A stretch of DNA of 64,000 nt from JAGVPT01 sp963772165 (GCA_963772165.1 CAVYWA010000009.1:248001-312000), one strand, 5' to 3'; shown: positions 24,056 to 33,287, numbered from the stretch's first letter. Numbers and translations: made by a program. Notes: generated by a model from the sequence alone, not told the origin.

Positions 24056-24649
24056 TTATTGGAACTGCATCACGCCCTTCACATCGACCACGTCAAATTC
24101 TTCTTCCAGCCTGCGTAAAAATCGGATTAGCACTTGAGCCGTAGCGTATGCATCGCCGGCGGCTCGGTGGCGCTGCGAGTTTCGAATCCCCAAGTATTGA
24201 GCCACCGGGCCAAGAGACTTACTGTACAGGTTCGGAAGCAATCGGCGGGCGAGTTTGCACGTGCAAAGAACCGGATTTTGGATCCTCTCAATCCTGCCTT
24301 TTGCCAGCGTGCTGTTCACGAATCCTAGATCGAACGGCGCATTGTGCGCTGTGAACACGCCGCCGCCAAGAAATTCTGCAATTGCCGGGGCCACTTCATT
24401 CGCTGTCGGAGCATCGACAACCATCTCGTCATCGATGCCGGTCAACGCTGTGATCTCGTCCGGAATCGGCATCAACGGATTGACCAGCGTAGTGTATTCC
24501 TCCCACAACAACCCGTTACGAACTTTAATCATTGCAATTTCAGTGATGCCGCCATCGCGCGGAGAAAAGCCGGTCGTTTCCACGTCAACGACAACAAACG
24601 TTGTCGCGGCAATAGTCTGGTTCATAATATCTGTCGCATCAATCGGCAT
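24056..24649 (-). CDS. DEDDh 3'-5' exonuclease (DnaQ/PolC-epsilon-like)
   Basis: 197 residues. All three exonuclease motifs are present: FVVVDVETTGFSPRDGGITE (first Asp and Glu), FTAHNAPFDLGFVN (second Asp) and SQRHRAAGDAYATAQVL (His and third Asp). It is a stand-alone domain like the epsilon subunit or a PolC-type exonuclease, without the UvrC or helicase fusion seen in some relatives. Its start overlaps the fbp stop by one base, so it is translated from the same message. A proofreading or DNA-repair role is inferred. Confidence 0.88.
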   Translation of the reverse strand: MPIDATDIMNQTIAATTFVVVDVETTGFSPRDGGITEIAMIKVRNGLLWEEYTTLVNPLMPIPDEITALTGIDDEMVVDAPTANEVAPAIAEFLGGGVFTAHNAPFDLGFVNSTLAKGRIERIQNPVLCTCKLARRLLPNLYSKSLGPVAQYLGIRNSQRHRAAGDAYATAQVLIRFLRRLEEEFDVVDVKGVMQFQ

Positions 24650-25656
24650 CAGAGCTGCCGTCCATTGAGAAACTCACTGCACAGTGCTACGTCTTCTTTG
24701 CTTCCGATAAAGAGCGGCGTTTTTTGATGGAGAAATTCCGGAACCACGTCGAGAATCCGCTTGCTGCCATCGGTCGCTGCTCCTCCCGCTTGTTCCATGA
24801 TAAACGACAGCGGGTTGGCTTCATACATCAATCGGAGTTTTCCATGAGGGTATCGGGCATCACCGGGGTACAAAAATATTCCGCCGTAGAGCAGCGTGCG
24901 GTGGATATCCGCCACCATCGACCCGACATACCTTCCGGAATACGGCCGTCCCGTTTCTTTGTTCTCTTCCTGCAAATACTTGATGTATTTTTTTACCCCG
25001 TCATCCCAATACCGATAGTTGCCTTCGTTCACACTGTAGATCCGTCCTCGTTGTGGAACACGGATATTCTCATGGGATAAAAGAAATTCCCCGATACTCG
25101 GGTCGAGTGTGAAACCATGGACGCCGTCGCCGGTCGTATAAATAAACATTGTGCTCGAACCGTATACGACATATCCCGCCGCTATCTGTTTATAGCCCGG
25201 CTGAGTACAATCAGCACGCGTTCCCTTGCCTGAATTCGAGATACGCCGGTAGATCGAAAAGATCGTGCCGATCGTGACGTTCGCATCGATGTTTGATGAA
25301 CCGTCGAGGGGGTCGAACAACAGAACGTACTTCCCTTTCGGGTAATCATCGGGGATATGGAGCACATCTTCATTCTCTTCGGACGCCATCACGCAAAGAT
25401 GTCCGCCGTGGTCCATCGCCTTGTAGATCGCCTCGTCGGCGAAGACGTCCAGCTTCTTGACAATATCGCCGTGAATATTTTCCTTCCCCGCCAGGCCGAG
25501 AATATTGACCAAACCCGCCTTGCTCACTTCGCGCCAAATGACTTTGATCGCCAGCGTCAAATCGCGCAGCACGGCGGAAAAATTCCCGGTCGCGCCCGGA
25601 TGCTGGCGCTCCCCTTCGATAATGTGGCGCTCGATGGTGATGACTTTTTGGGACAT
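24649..25656 (-). CDS. fbp: Fructose-1,6-bisphosphatase, class I
   Basis: Gluconeogenic phosphatase converting fructose-1,6-bisphosphate to fructose-6-phosphate. 335 residues, usual length. Signature residues: VMASEENEDV and FDPLDGSSNIDANVTIGTIF (metal and phosphate binding), NYRYWDDGVKKYIKYL, and GRYVGSMVADIHRTL, YGGIFLYP in the C-terminal half. ATG at 25656. It precedes the exonuclease gene with a one-base overlap. Confidence 0.95.
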   Translation of the reverse strand: MSQKVITIERHIIEGERQHPGATGNFSAVLRDLTLAIKVIWREVSKAGLVNILGLAGKENIHGDIVKKLDVFADEAIYKAMDHGGHLCVMASEENEDVLHIPDDYPKGKYVLLFDPLDGSSNIDANVTIGTIFSIYRRISNSGKGTRADCTQPGYKQIAAGYVVYGSSTMFIYTTGDGVHGFTLDPSIGEFLLSHENIRVPQRGRIYSVNEGNYRYWDDGVKKYIKYLQEENKETGRPYSGRYVGSMVADIHRTLLYGGIFLYPGDARYPHGKLRLMYEANPLSFIMEQAGGAATDGSKRILDVVPEFLHQKTPLFIGSKEDVALCSEFLNGRQL

Positions 25657-25770
25657 ATTGATTGGTCAGATTACTCTGATTAGACTCAGATTGCTGATTA
25701 CGCAGATTACAAAATAAATCCACTGAGATAAAAGTAGGAAAAATGGTTTGATATTCCAAATTGATTATTG

Positions 25771-25881
25771 TGATCGCTCTGATGGCGCAGATTCTGCTCA
25801 GATTGCAGAGTAAGAGTAAGATGTAGTTCATTGTCTGAGAAATCCGGAATCTGAGTGCCATCTGCGCCATCAGAGCAATCA
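25771..25881. repeat. Intergenic inverted repeat of the CTGATGGCGCAGA family
   Basis: Arms at 25771-25791 and 25861-25881 match at 20 of 21 positions, 69 bases apart. Related words (AATCTGCG, CATCTGCGCCATC) recur at 25660-25720, 26945-27000 and 58780-58830, so this is a dispersed repeat of this genome. The gap from 25657 to 25969 otherwise holds only the vapBC promoter. Confidence 0.7.
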
Positions 25882-25922
25882 AAGGGTAGGATGGGAGATA
25901 ATTAAGTAAGCCATTTTTTTAC

Positions 25923-25951
25923 TTGACTTACATTTTAAAATTATGTATCCT
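25923..25951 (+). promoter_or_regulatory. Probable promoter of vapBC
   Basis: TTGACT (25923-25928), 17 bp, TATCCT (25946-25951). AGAGGA at 25959-25964 is the ribosome site for the antitoxin gene. Confidence 0.6.
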
Positions 25952-25969
25952 TAAAAAAAGAGGATACCC

Positions 25970-26200
25970 ATGGAAACATCAGTTGTTACCGTTAAAGGAC
26001 AGGTTGTTGTTCCGGCGAACATCCGCCGCAAGTTTGGAATAAAAAAGGGGACAAAAATCGCATTCATCGAGCAGAATGGCAAGCTCATTATCCAGCCGCT
26101 CGACAAGAACTATTTTGAAAGCCTTGCGGGCATTTTGGGGACGGAAGGCAGAATGTTGAAGTCGCTCATGGATGACAAGAAGCGGGAGCGTGAGTTATGA
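25970..26200 (+). CDS. vapB: VapB-type antitoxin with AbrB/MazE swapped-hairpin domain
   Basis: 76 residues. The N-terminal 45 residues are an AbrB-like DNA-binding fold: VVTVKGQVVVPANIRRKFGI, then KKGTKIAFIEQNGKLIIQPL. The C-terminal 30 residues, charged and helical, are the expected toxin-binding tail. Its stop overlaps the toxin start by four bases. Autoregulation through the promoter just upstream is expected from the family. Confidence 0.9.
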   Translation: METSVVTVKGQVVVPANIRRKFGIKKGTKIAFIEQNGKLIIQPLDKNYFESLAGILGTEGRMLKSLMDDKKREREL

Positions 26201-26598
26201 AAGCTACTGTGTTGGACAGTTACGCCTTGATATCTTTTCTTGAGCGCGAGGAGGGCTATGATGAGGTCTCTTCGGTGCTGGACGAGTGTGTTTTAAAAAA
26301 CCGCATGGCGTACATGTGCGTTGTCAACTGGGGAGAAGTTTTGTATCACGGCTATCGCAGCGGCGGTGAAAGAACCGCGAGGCTGGCAGAAGACACTCTG
26401 AAGGCGTTACCAATTCAGGTAGTCGATGCGGACAAAGAACTGACCCGCACGGCTGCGGAGTTGAAAGCTTTTAATAAAATGTCCTTCGCAGATTGCTTTG
26501 CGGCAGCTCTGGCAATAAAAAAGAAGTGTGAACTGGTCACCGGCGATAAAGAGTTTAGGCAGGTGGAAAGTAAGATTAAGGTAAGGTGGATAAAATGA
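26197..26598 (+). CDS. vapC: VapC-type PIN-domain ribonuclease toxin
   Basis: 133 residues. The acidic PIN residues are visible: Asp in TVLDSYALISFL, Glu in VVNWGEVLYHGY, Asp in MSFADCFAAALA and Asp in LVTGDKEFRQ. The magnesium site therefore looks complete and the toxin active. Members cut tRNA or rRNA; the target here is unknown. It overlaps vapB by four bases. Directly downstream lies a decayed HNH gene. Confidence 0.92.
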   Translation: MKATVLDSYALISFLEREEGYDEVSSVLDECVLKNRMAYMCVVNWGEVLYHGYRSGGERTARLAEDTLKALPIQVVDADKELTRTAAELKAFNKMSFADCFAAALAIKKKCELVTGDKEFRQVESKIKVRWIK

Positions 26599-26632
26599 AC
26601 GATTTAAATAATACTTCCCCAGAGTTGTCTTG

Positions 26633-26910
26633 ATGAATTCACAACCCGAAGGAATACCCACAGTCGAAAATGGAATTGCTCTGTGCAAGTTGCATCACGC
26701 TGCCTTCGATTCTTACTTGCTGGGGCTTAGACCTGATTATACAATCGGGGTAAGAAAAGACGTGCTTGAGGAAGAAGACGGCCCAATGTTGCTTCATGGA
26801 CTCAAAAACCCTAGCGATAAAAGAATTGCACCACCATCTCCAACTGAATTATCGCCAAGTAAAATATTGCCAGAGAACGCTATGAGGAATTCAAATCTGC
26901 AATCTTATAA
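26633..26910 (+). pseudogene. Remnant of an HNH endonuclease gene (N-terminus lost, frameshifted C-terminus)
   Basis: The frame from 26633 encodes VENGIALCKLHHAAFDSYLL and RKDVLEEEDGPMLLHGLKN, the C-terminal half of a common family of HNH (McrA-like) restriction-type endonucleases; the His-His pair is kept. The upstream half of the domain is absent. Near 26860 the expected ending ARERYEEFKSAIL is read in another frame, closing at a stop at 26908-26910, so at least one indel has occurred. It is best seen as a dead gene. Confidence 0.72.
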
Positions 26911-26999
26911 GTTCATTTTAATCCTAGACTAGACCTTCACGCAACGGCTTTTAATCTGCGTAATCTGCCATCTGAGTTCAATCTGCGCCATCCGCGAAA

Positions 27000-28773
27000 T
27001 CACTCCCGCACTTCCTGTTCTTTGTATTGCAGCTGATACAGCTTGTAGTAAATCCCGCCGAGCGCAAGAAGCTGCTGATGCGTCCCGGATTCCCGGATTT
27101 CCCCTTTGTGCATCACGATGATTTTATCCGCGCTTTGAATTGTGGAAAGGCGGTGCGCGATCACGATCGAACTTCTCCCCGCCAGCAATTTCTTGATCGC
27201 CGACTGGATGAGCAATTCCGTTTGAGTATCCACGCTCGACGTCGCTTCGTCGAGCACCAAAATTTTCGGGTTGTACGCAAGCGCTCGTGCAAACGAGAGC
27301 AATTGCTTTTGACCGACCGAGAGAGTCGAACCCCGTTCTTTGACCTCCTCATCATACCGGCGCGGCATGGCTCCGATGAATTGGTCGACGCCCACAAACT
27401 GCGCGGCAGCTTTCACCCGTTCGAAGGGAATGGCATCATTCCCTAAACTAATATTGCCTTTGATGTCTCCCGAAAAAAGAAAAACATCCTGCAGGACGAC
27501 GGCGATGTGAGACCGCAGATCACCGACGTCGACGTTCTTAATGTTGATATCATCGACAAGGATCTCCCCCTTTTGAATCTCGTAAAACCGCGAGAGCAAA
27601 CTGATGATCGTCGTCTTCCCCGCCCCCGTATGCCCGACGAAGGCGACCGTTTCCCCGGGCTGCATCGTGAACGAAACGTTCTTCAGCACCCAATCTTCGT
27701 TATTGTAGGCAAACCAGACATTGCGAAATTCGACTTTCCCTTTCATCGTCGACAAAGAAACCGCTGATTCCGGATTTTGAAGAATGCTTCGATCATCCAG
27801 CAGCTTAAAAATCCGTTCGGACGACGCCATCGCCGTCTGCATGATGTTGTATTTTTCGGACAGATCGCGGATCGGACGCCAAAACATTTCATTGAATTGG
27901 AGAAACGCCATAATCGTTCCGATGGTCACTTTCCCCTCGAGCGTTTTTCCGCCGGCATACCAGACAATTAATCCTACCGCAACGGCGCCGATGATATCAA
28001 CGGCGGGATAGAAGACTGCGTAATAGAAAATCGAACGTATGTTGGCGTCCCGGTGTGCGGCGTTTAATTCGGTGAATTGGTCGTACGCTTTCTTCTCCCG
28101 GTTGAAGATCTGGTCGACGATCATCCCCGTGATATGTTCCTGCATGAACGTATTGATCTTCGCTATCTGTATGCGGACGTCGCGATATGCTTCGCGGGCT
28201 TTCTTCCTGAATAAGAACGTGCCGTAGAATAAAAACGGGAGAACGCTGAGCGACACGAATGCAAGCTGCCAATTCATCGAAAACATGAACCACAAGATCC
28301 CGGCAATCATAAAGACATCGCTGAAGACCATGACGATGCCTGAAGAAAACATGTCGTTCAGAACTTCGACGTCGCTCGTCACGCGCGTGATGAGCCTGCC
28401 GATAGGATTCCTGTCGTAGAATTTCAACGAGAGGTTCTGCAGATGCCTGAACAGCTCCATCCGCAAATCGAAAATTGTCCGCTGCCCGATCCATTGCGTG
28501 AGATACGAATTAAAATACTGCATCACACCGCGCAGCGTCAGGACGCTCAAGAACATCAAGGCTGTGATCAGCAATCCATGCTCGTCATGATTCTTGATAT
28601 TGACGTCGACGGCAATTTTTGTAAAGTACAGGCCTCACCGCTTCCAGCGCAGAAACCACCATGCTGAGCACGATGCCGAGCACAACGTACCACTTGTACG
28701 GGCGGAGATAATGGAGCAGCCGCTTCATCAGCTTCCCGTCGTACGCTTTACCGAGAACTTCTTCTTCGTGCAT
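27000..28773 (-). CDS. ABC exporter half-transporter (MdlB-like), split by a one-base frameshift
   Basis: An exporter of about 590 residues: membrane domain, then nucleotide-binding domain with Walker A VGHTGAGKTT, signature LSVGQKQLL and Walker B ILVLDEATSSVD (canonical Glu). The frame is broken: the start MHEEEVLGKAYDGKLMKRLL (28773) runs to about 28630, then the protein continues in another frame with TKIAVDVN and LLITALMFLSVLTL to the stop at 27000. One surplus base near 28629-28634 (minus-strand CCTGTAC) explains it. This could be a real mutation or an assembly error. It pairs with the half-transporter at 29215-30975; the signature has Val where the partner has Gly. Confidence 0.85.
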
Positions 28774-28777
28774 GGTT

Positions 28778-28800
28778 CAGTGAAAAGTTAAAAGTGTAAA
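28778..28800. repeat. Left arm of a 23-bp perfect inverted repeat around the four-helix-bundle gene
   Basis: Starts CAGTGAAAAGTTAAAAGTG; its exact reverse complement is at 29190-29212. Part of the word recurs at about 31058-31077, so it belongs to a dispersed family. Confidence 0.9.
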
Positions 28801-28808
28801 GTGAAAAA

Positions 28809-29171
28809 TTATCTCGACCTCTTACGCGCGGTTCGAACGATGGCGCCAAGAATGCTTTTAATTTCCCCGGCTTCCAATAAAATAGCTTGGAATCGAACCG
28901 GTTTCAGGATTGCAGAATCCCTGAGAAGACGAAGCCAGTAATGTGTTTCCCTTGCTTCTTTCAGGGCTATACTCATTTTGTAAATAAAATCAGGTTTGGA
29001 ATAGGCTGCAACTGCTTCTTCAACGTTGGCACCAACTGAAGTTCCTGCTCTTAATAGTTGATTGCCAATGATCTTTGCGCCAGTAGTATCTGGAAACTGT
29101 TCCCCCATTTTTATGATTCTGAGTGCAAATTGATAACTTCTTTCTAAAATCTTTATATCTTTTTCGTTCAT
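28809..29171 (-). CDS. Four-helix-bundle protein (23S rRNA intervening-sequence protein family)
   Basis: 120 residues from ATG 29171. Typical S23/IVP features: KILERSYQFALRIIKMGEQF, NQLLRAGTSVGANVEEAVAA, FIYKMSIALKEARETHYWLR. These proteins were first found inside intervening sequences of 23S rRNA genes but also occur alone and next to retroelements; molecular role unclear, probably nucleic-acid binding through basic surfaces. It lies between two exporter genes and is exactly framed by 23-bp perfect inverted repeats (28778-28800 and 29190-29212), so this roughly 435-bp block looks inserted. Confidence 0.88.
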   Translation of the reverse strand: MNEKDIKILERSYQFALRIIKMGEQFPDTTGAKIIGNQLLRAGTSVGANVEEAVAAYSKPDFIYKMSIALKEARETHYWLRLLRDSAILKPVRFQAILLEAGEIKSILGAIVRTARKRSR

Positions 29172-29189
29172 GGATCCCCCCTTTTCCAT

Positions 29190-29212
29190 TTTACACTTTT
29201 AACTTTTCACTG
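29190..29212. repeat. Right arm of the 23-bp perfect inverted repeat
   Basis: Starts TTTACACTTTTAACTTTTC, exact reverse complement of 28778-28800. It ends two bases before the stop codon of the next ABC gene. Confidence 0.9.
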
Positions 29213-29214
29213 TC

Positions 29215-30975
29215 TTATAACTGTTCGAGTTCCCTCTCCAGCAGCTGCTTGTAATGCAAATTCGCATAGATGCCGCCGAGGTCGACAAGTTCGTCATGAC
29301 GCCCCCGTTCAACAATGTGACCTTTGTCCATCACAATGATAAGATCGGCGTCCTTGACCGTGGAAATACGATGACTGATGATAATGCTCGTCCGGTCCTC
29401 CATCACGCGGCGAAGGCGTTTAAGAATGGCTTCTTCCGTATACGTATCCACCGAAGAAAGCGCGTCGTCCAGAATCAGAATCTTCGGTTCCCGCAACACA
29501 GCGCGTGCAATACTTGTGCGCTGTTTCTGTCCGCCCGACAACGTGATGCCCCGCTCACCAAGAGCAGTCTCAAATTGCTGGGGAAAATCATTGACATCTT
29601 TTGCGATTTGCGAGATTTCCGCGGCTTCACGGATTTGTTCATGAGAAATTCCGTCAACTCCATAGCTGATGTTTTCCGAAATCGATTCCGAGAATAAAAA
29701 TGTTTCCTGCGGTACGCAGCCAACATGGGATCGCAGCACTTCCAGTGGAATTTTCTTGATGTTGATTCCGTCAATCAGCAATTCCCCTTCCGTCACATCG
29801 TACAGCCGCGGCAGGAGATTGATGAATGTGCTTTTGCCGGAGCCGGTATATCCGACGATCGCAAGTGTCGTGCCTTTTGGAATTTTCAGGTTGATGTGCT
29901 GTAATGTCGGCCTTGAGGCGCCTTTGTGTGTGAAGGAGACATTTTTGAATTCGATTTCTCCGTCGATATGTTTGATCAAGATATCGGTGTCTTCCGAATC
30001 CCGGATCTCGGGCACCGTGTCGAAGATCTTTGCAAGCCTCTCCATCGACGCAGCCCCTTGTTGAATGATATTCGTGACCCATCCAAACGCGATCATCGGC
30101 CATATCAGCATCGAGAGATATGTGAAGAAGGCTGTCAATGTCCCAATGGAAATTTTCCCGGCAATCACCTGCAAGCCTCCAAAATACACCGTGATGACAA
30201 GCGAGATACCGACCAGCATGTACATCATCGGCCACATGATCGATTGCGCCTTCGCCAGGACAAGGTTCTTTTTCAGATACACCCAGCTCAGTTTTTCAAA
30301 CAGCCCGATCTCGTATTCTTCCCGGACGTATGCTTTGACCACTCGGATACCCGAGAGATTTTCTTGCGCCCGCGTTGTGAGGAGAGAATACTGCTCCTGC
30401 CGTTCATTGAACTTTGCATGAATAATCTTCCCGAGTTTGTACACCGCATACGAGATGAGCGGAAGTGGAACCAATGCTACCAGCGTCAGAGACCAATCCT
30501 TGACGAACATGAGCGTCAGCGCCATCGAAAATGTCATGAAGGTGTCGGAGGGATACATGATCCCGGGACCGAGCACGTTGCGCACGGCGGAGATATCGTT
30601 CGTCGCATGCGCCATCAAATCGCCGGTCGGCGTATTCTGGAAATAGCTGAGGGGAAGTTTTTGTATGTGCGCGAGAAAATCGTTGCGCAGGTCGTACTCG
30701 ATCTTGCGCGAGACAACAATAATTGTTTGCCGTGTCAGAAATGTCATGAACCCGGCAACAAGCGCAAAGCCGACGATCAAGCCCGCGTCCCGCAGAAGTT
30801 TTGAATACTGAAGGACGCCCGATTCAACACCGTGTTTTATCGTGTCGACGGCATTCCCGATAAAGAGCGGTGTCGCGACGACAAACAAGTTGCTGATGAT
30901 AACGGTGCAAACGCCCCACAACAGTGTGTTTTTGTATGTTGCAAGGTATGGGCGAAGACGGAGGAGAGATCTCAT
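29215..30975 (-). CDS. ABC exporter half-transporter (MdlA-like) with degenerate catalytic base
   Basis: 586 residues: six membrane segments, then the nucleotide-binding domain with Walker A VGYTGSGKSTF, signature LSGGQKQRTSIARA, Walker B ILILDDALSSVD and switch His in IISHRIST. The residue after Walker B is Asp instead of the catalytic Glu. Together with the partner at 27000-28773, which keeps Glu but has a variant signature, this gives one canonical and one degenerate ATP site, as in heterodimeric exporters such as TM287/288. Substrate unknown; multidrug or lipid export is typical. Confidence 0.93.
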   Translation of the reverse strand: MRSLLRLRPYLATYKNTLLWGVCTVIISNLFVVATPLFIGNAVDTIKHGVESGVLQYSKLLRDAGLIVGFALVAGFMTFLTRQTIIVVSRKIEYDLRNDFLAHIQKLPLSYFQNTPTGDLMAHATNDISAVRNVLGPGIMYPSDTFMTFSMALTLMFVKDWSLTLVALVPLPLISYAVYKLGKIIHAKFNERQEQYSLLTTRAQENLSGIRVVKAYVREEYEIGLFEKLSWVYLKKNLVLAKAQSIMWPMMYMLVGISLVITVYFGGLQVIAGKISIGTLTAFFTYLSMLIWPMIAFGWVTNIIQQGAASMERLAKIFDTVPEIRDSEDTDILIKHIDGEIEFKNVSFTHKGASRPTLQHINLKIPKGTTLAIVGYTGSGKSTFINLLPRLYDVTEGELLIDGINIKKIPLEVLRSHVGCVPQETFLFSESISENISYGVDGISHEQIREAAEISQIAKDVNDFPQQFETALGERGITLSGGQKQRTSIARAVLREPKILILDDALSSVDTYTEEAILKRLRRVMEDRTSIIISHRISTVKDADLIIVMDKGHIVERGRHDELVDLGGIYANLHYKQLLERELEQL

Positions 30976-31078
30976 GAAGACAATTAAGAAATAAGAATTA
31001 AGAGATAAGAATTAAGAGCAAAAAAAAATATTTAACCAATGCTTCATGAATTTTGCATTTTTCACTTTACACTTTTTC

Positions 31079-32344
31079 TCATTCTATAATCGCAAATTTG
31101 GTGTACGGCTGCAACACTTTAGGCAGAATAACTTTGCCTTCGGGTGTTTGATGCTGTTCCAGCAATGCAGCTACAACGCGGGGGAGTGCAAGCGCCGATC
31201 CGTTCAACGTATGGACGAACTCTTGTTTTCCCGTCTCGGTTGATTTGTATTTTATATTCATTCTTCTTGCCTGAAACGCTTCAAAGTTACTGCACGAGGA
31301 AACCTCGAGCCATTTCTGCTGACCCGGCGCCCAGACTTCCAGGTCGTATTTTTTTGTTTGAGTGAAACCCATGTCTCCAGTGCACATCAAGAGCGTATGG
31401 TACGAAAGCCCGAGCAGCTGCAACAAACGTTCCGCATCCTGCCGGAGCGATTCCAACTCGTCGTACGATTTTGACGGCAGGACAAATTTCACCAATTCGA
31501 CTTTGTCAAATTGATGAAGGCGGTTCAGGCCGCGGACATCCTTGCCGTAAGAACCTGCTTCGCGTCGAAAACAGGGCGTGAATGCCGCATATTGGACGGG
31601 CAGGTTTCTTTCATCAAACAATTCTTTTCGGTGAAAGTTCGTTACCGGCACCTCGGCAGTCGGAATTAAATAGAAGCCGTCCCGTTCGGCCGTGTACATG
31701 AGATCCTCTTTGTCCGGAATTTGACCCGTTCCGCGTGCGCTTTCTTCATTCACAACGAGCGGGGCGCCAATTTCTTTGTAGCCCCGTTCTGCCGCCTGGT
31801 CAAGGAAAAAATTGATCAGGGCACGTTCAAGAACGGCCCCCTTTCCAACATAAAACGGAAATCCGGCTCCGGCGACTTTTGCGCCACGCGCAAAATCGAT
31901 AATGCCGAGCTTTTCAGCCAGTTCCCAATGTGGTTTCAATTCAAAATCTACAGAAAGTTTTTCACCCCAAGAAAAAATTTCTTTATTGTTAAGGGGTGTC
32001 GCCCCAACCGGCACTGAAGAGTGTGGAATGTTCGGAACTGTGAGAAGCAAAGCGTCAAGCCGTTCCTGTACGACTTTCAATTCCTCATCGATCGCTTGAA
32101 TCCTGTCCTTCACCCCATTCATTTCAACAATCGCAGCGGAAGCATCTTGCTGCGCTTTTTTCATTTGCCCGATTTTTGCGGAGACTTCGTTGCGTTTTGC
32201 TTTGAGCGTTTCGCCTTCTTGAATGAATGCCCGGCGCTGCTCGTCGAGCGCAATAATCTCATCCACATGATCGACTTCACGTTTTGCTTCAATCGCCTGT
32301 TTAACAAGGCCGGTATGCTCGCGAATAAATTTTAGGTCTATCAT
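31079..32344 (-). CDS. serS: Serine--tRNA ligase
   Basis: Class II aminoacyl-tRNA synthetase charging tRNA-Ser. 421 residues: N-terminal coiled-coil arm (about 25-105), then the catalytic core with TAEVPVTNFHRKELF, motif 2 FTPCFRREAGSYGKD and RGLNRLHQFDKVELVKF, and motif 3 NGSALALPRVVAALLEQHQT. Complete. ATG at 32344. Confidence 0.97.
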   Translation of the reverse strand: MIDLKFIREHTGLVKQAIEAKREVDHVDEIIALDEQRRAFIQEGETLKAKRNEVSAKIGQMKKAQQDASAAIVEMNGVKDRIQAIDEELKVVQERLDALLLTVPNIPHSSVPVGATPLNNKEIFSWGEKLSVDFELKPHWELAEKLGIIDFARGAKVAGAGFPFYVGKGAVLERALINFFLDQAAERGYKEIGAPLVVNEESARGTGQIPDKEDLMYTAERDGFYLIPTAEVPVTNFHRKELFDERNLPVQYAAFTPCFRREAGSYGKDVRGLNRLHQFDKVELVKFVLPSKSYDELESLRQDAERLLQLLGLSYHTLLMCTGDMGFTQTKKYDLEVWAPGQQKWLEVSSCSNFEAFQARRMNIKYKSTETGKQEFVHTLNGSALALPRVVAALLEQHQTPEGKVILPKVLQPYTKFAIIE

Positions 32345-32464
32345 GTATTTCGGCTTTTAATAATTCATTTTGAGTCCCAGTTCTTAGGGCCTGGGTTTCA
32401 GATTTTAATCTTTACGTTGCCTCACTGCGGATTGCTCACTCTATACTGCTTACTGCACACCGGG

Positions 32465-33286
32465 CTACTGTGTCACCTGCATTGTAACAAGGAGAGCATC
32501 GCCGGAGCCGCCAAATTTGACTTTTTCAGCAGTAAGCGGAGCGATCTTTTGATCTTTCTTTGCATACACGTGCTGCTCGGTTTTCTGCGTTGTTTCTTGT
32601 AATGAATTTGCAGCCGTGAATTGTTCCTGCATTTTTGCCGCGGCTTTCCCCGACATCGGCTCACAGAAATTCCCACATACGATGAACGGAACGTTGTCGT
32701 ACGATTGTGCGATCGCTATGATTGCTTCCGATTCTTTTACCCGATCGGACGAAGATTCTTCGTCTAATTCGGTCGATGAGACCCCGACTTCTTTCAAGCC
32801 GACATCAATCACTCCAAACGCCAGCGAGCGACGAACTTTCCCATCTTCAACCGGCAGCGACTGGACGACTGTTTGTTTTACGGGATACGTGCTGAAGAGA
32901 GCATTGCCCGAATCGAACCCTTCGAAATACCTCGCCTTGCCGAAATAATCGTACATCTCGGTTTGCTTCGCAAGTTCACGAACGGCATCAAAATCTGTTT
33001 TTCCTTCTTGCGGCTGCTCTATTTGTTGAACTGCAACGATATCTGCACCGGTCGATTTAATGAGTTTTGCAAGCCTCCGGATATCGCTCTTTGCTTTTAA
33101 GGTATGACGGACATTCACCGACAAAATTTTAAACGTCGCCGTGAGGGGCTTTTTTCCCCCCGCCGGCGGTGCGACAGCCGCCTCTTTTGTCGGGGCGCAC
33201 GAATTGAACGCGAGCGCAAGAACGGCAACAACGACAAGTGCGGAATCAGACCTGGTCCAGCGCAGCAAGAGGGGCATCATGCTCAT
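32465..33286 (-). CDS. Lipoprotein with degenerate endonuclease/exonuclease/phosphatase (EEP) fold
   Basis: 273 residues. The N-terminal hydrophobic stretch ends in a lipobox (LAFNSCAP), so it is probably anchored in an outer or inner membrane leaflet. The body follows the EEP fold: ILSVNVRHT, GADIVAVQQIEQP, VPFIVCGNFCEP and GSGDALLVT. At each catalytic place the usual residue is changed: the QE pair reads QQ, the GDFN motif reads GNFC and the terminal SDH reads SGD. Catalysis is therefore doubtful. It ends the message that includes the RmlD-like gene, one base apart. Role unknown. Confidence 0.72.
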   Translation of the reverse strand: MSMMPLLLRWTRSDSALVVVAVLALAFNSCAPTKEAAVAPPAGGKKPLTATFKILSVNVRHTLKAKSDIRRLAKLIKSTGADIVAVQQIEQPQEGKTDFDAVRELAKQTEMYDYFGKARYFEGFDSGNALFSTYPVKQTVVQSLPVEDGKVRRSLAFGVIDVGLKEVGVSSTELDEESSSDRVKESEAIIAIAQSYDNVPFIVCGNFCEPMSGKAAAKMQEQFTAANSLQETTQKTEQHVYAKKDQKIAPLTAEKVKFGGSGDALLVTMQVTQ

Positions 33287-33287
33287 A

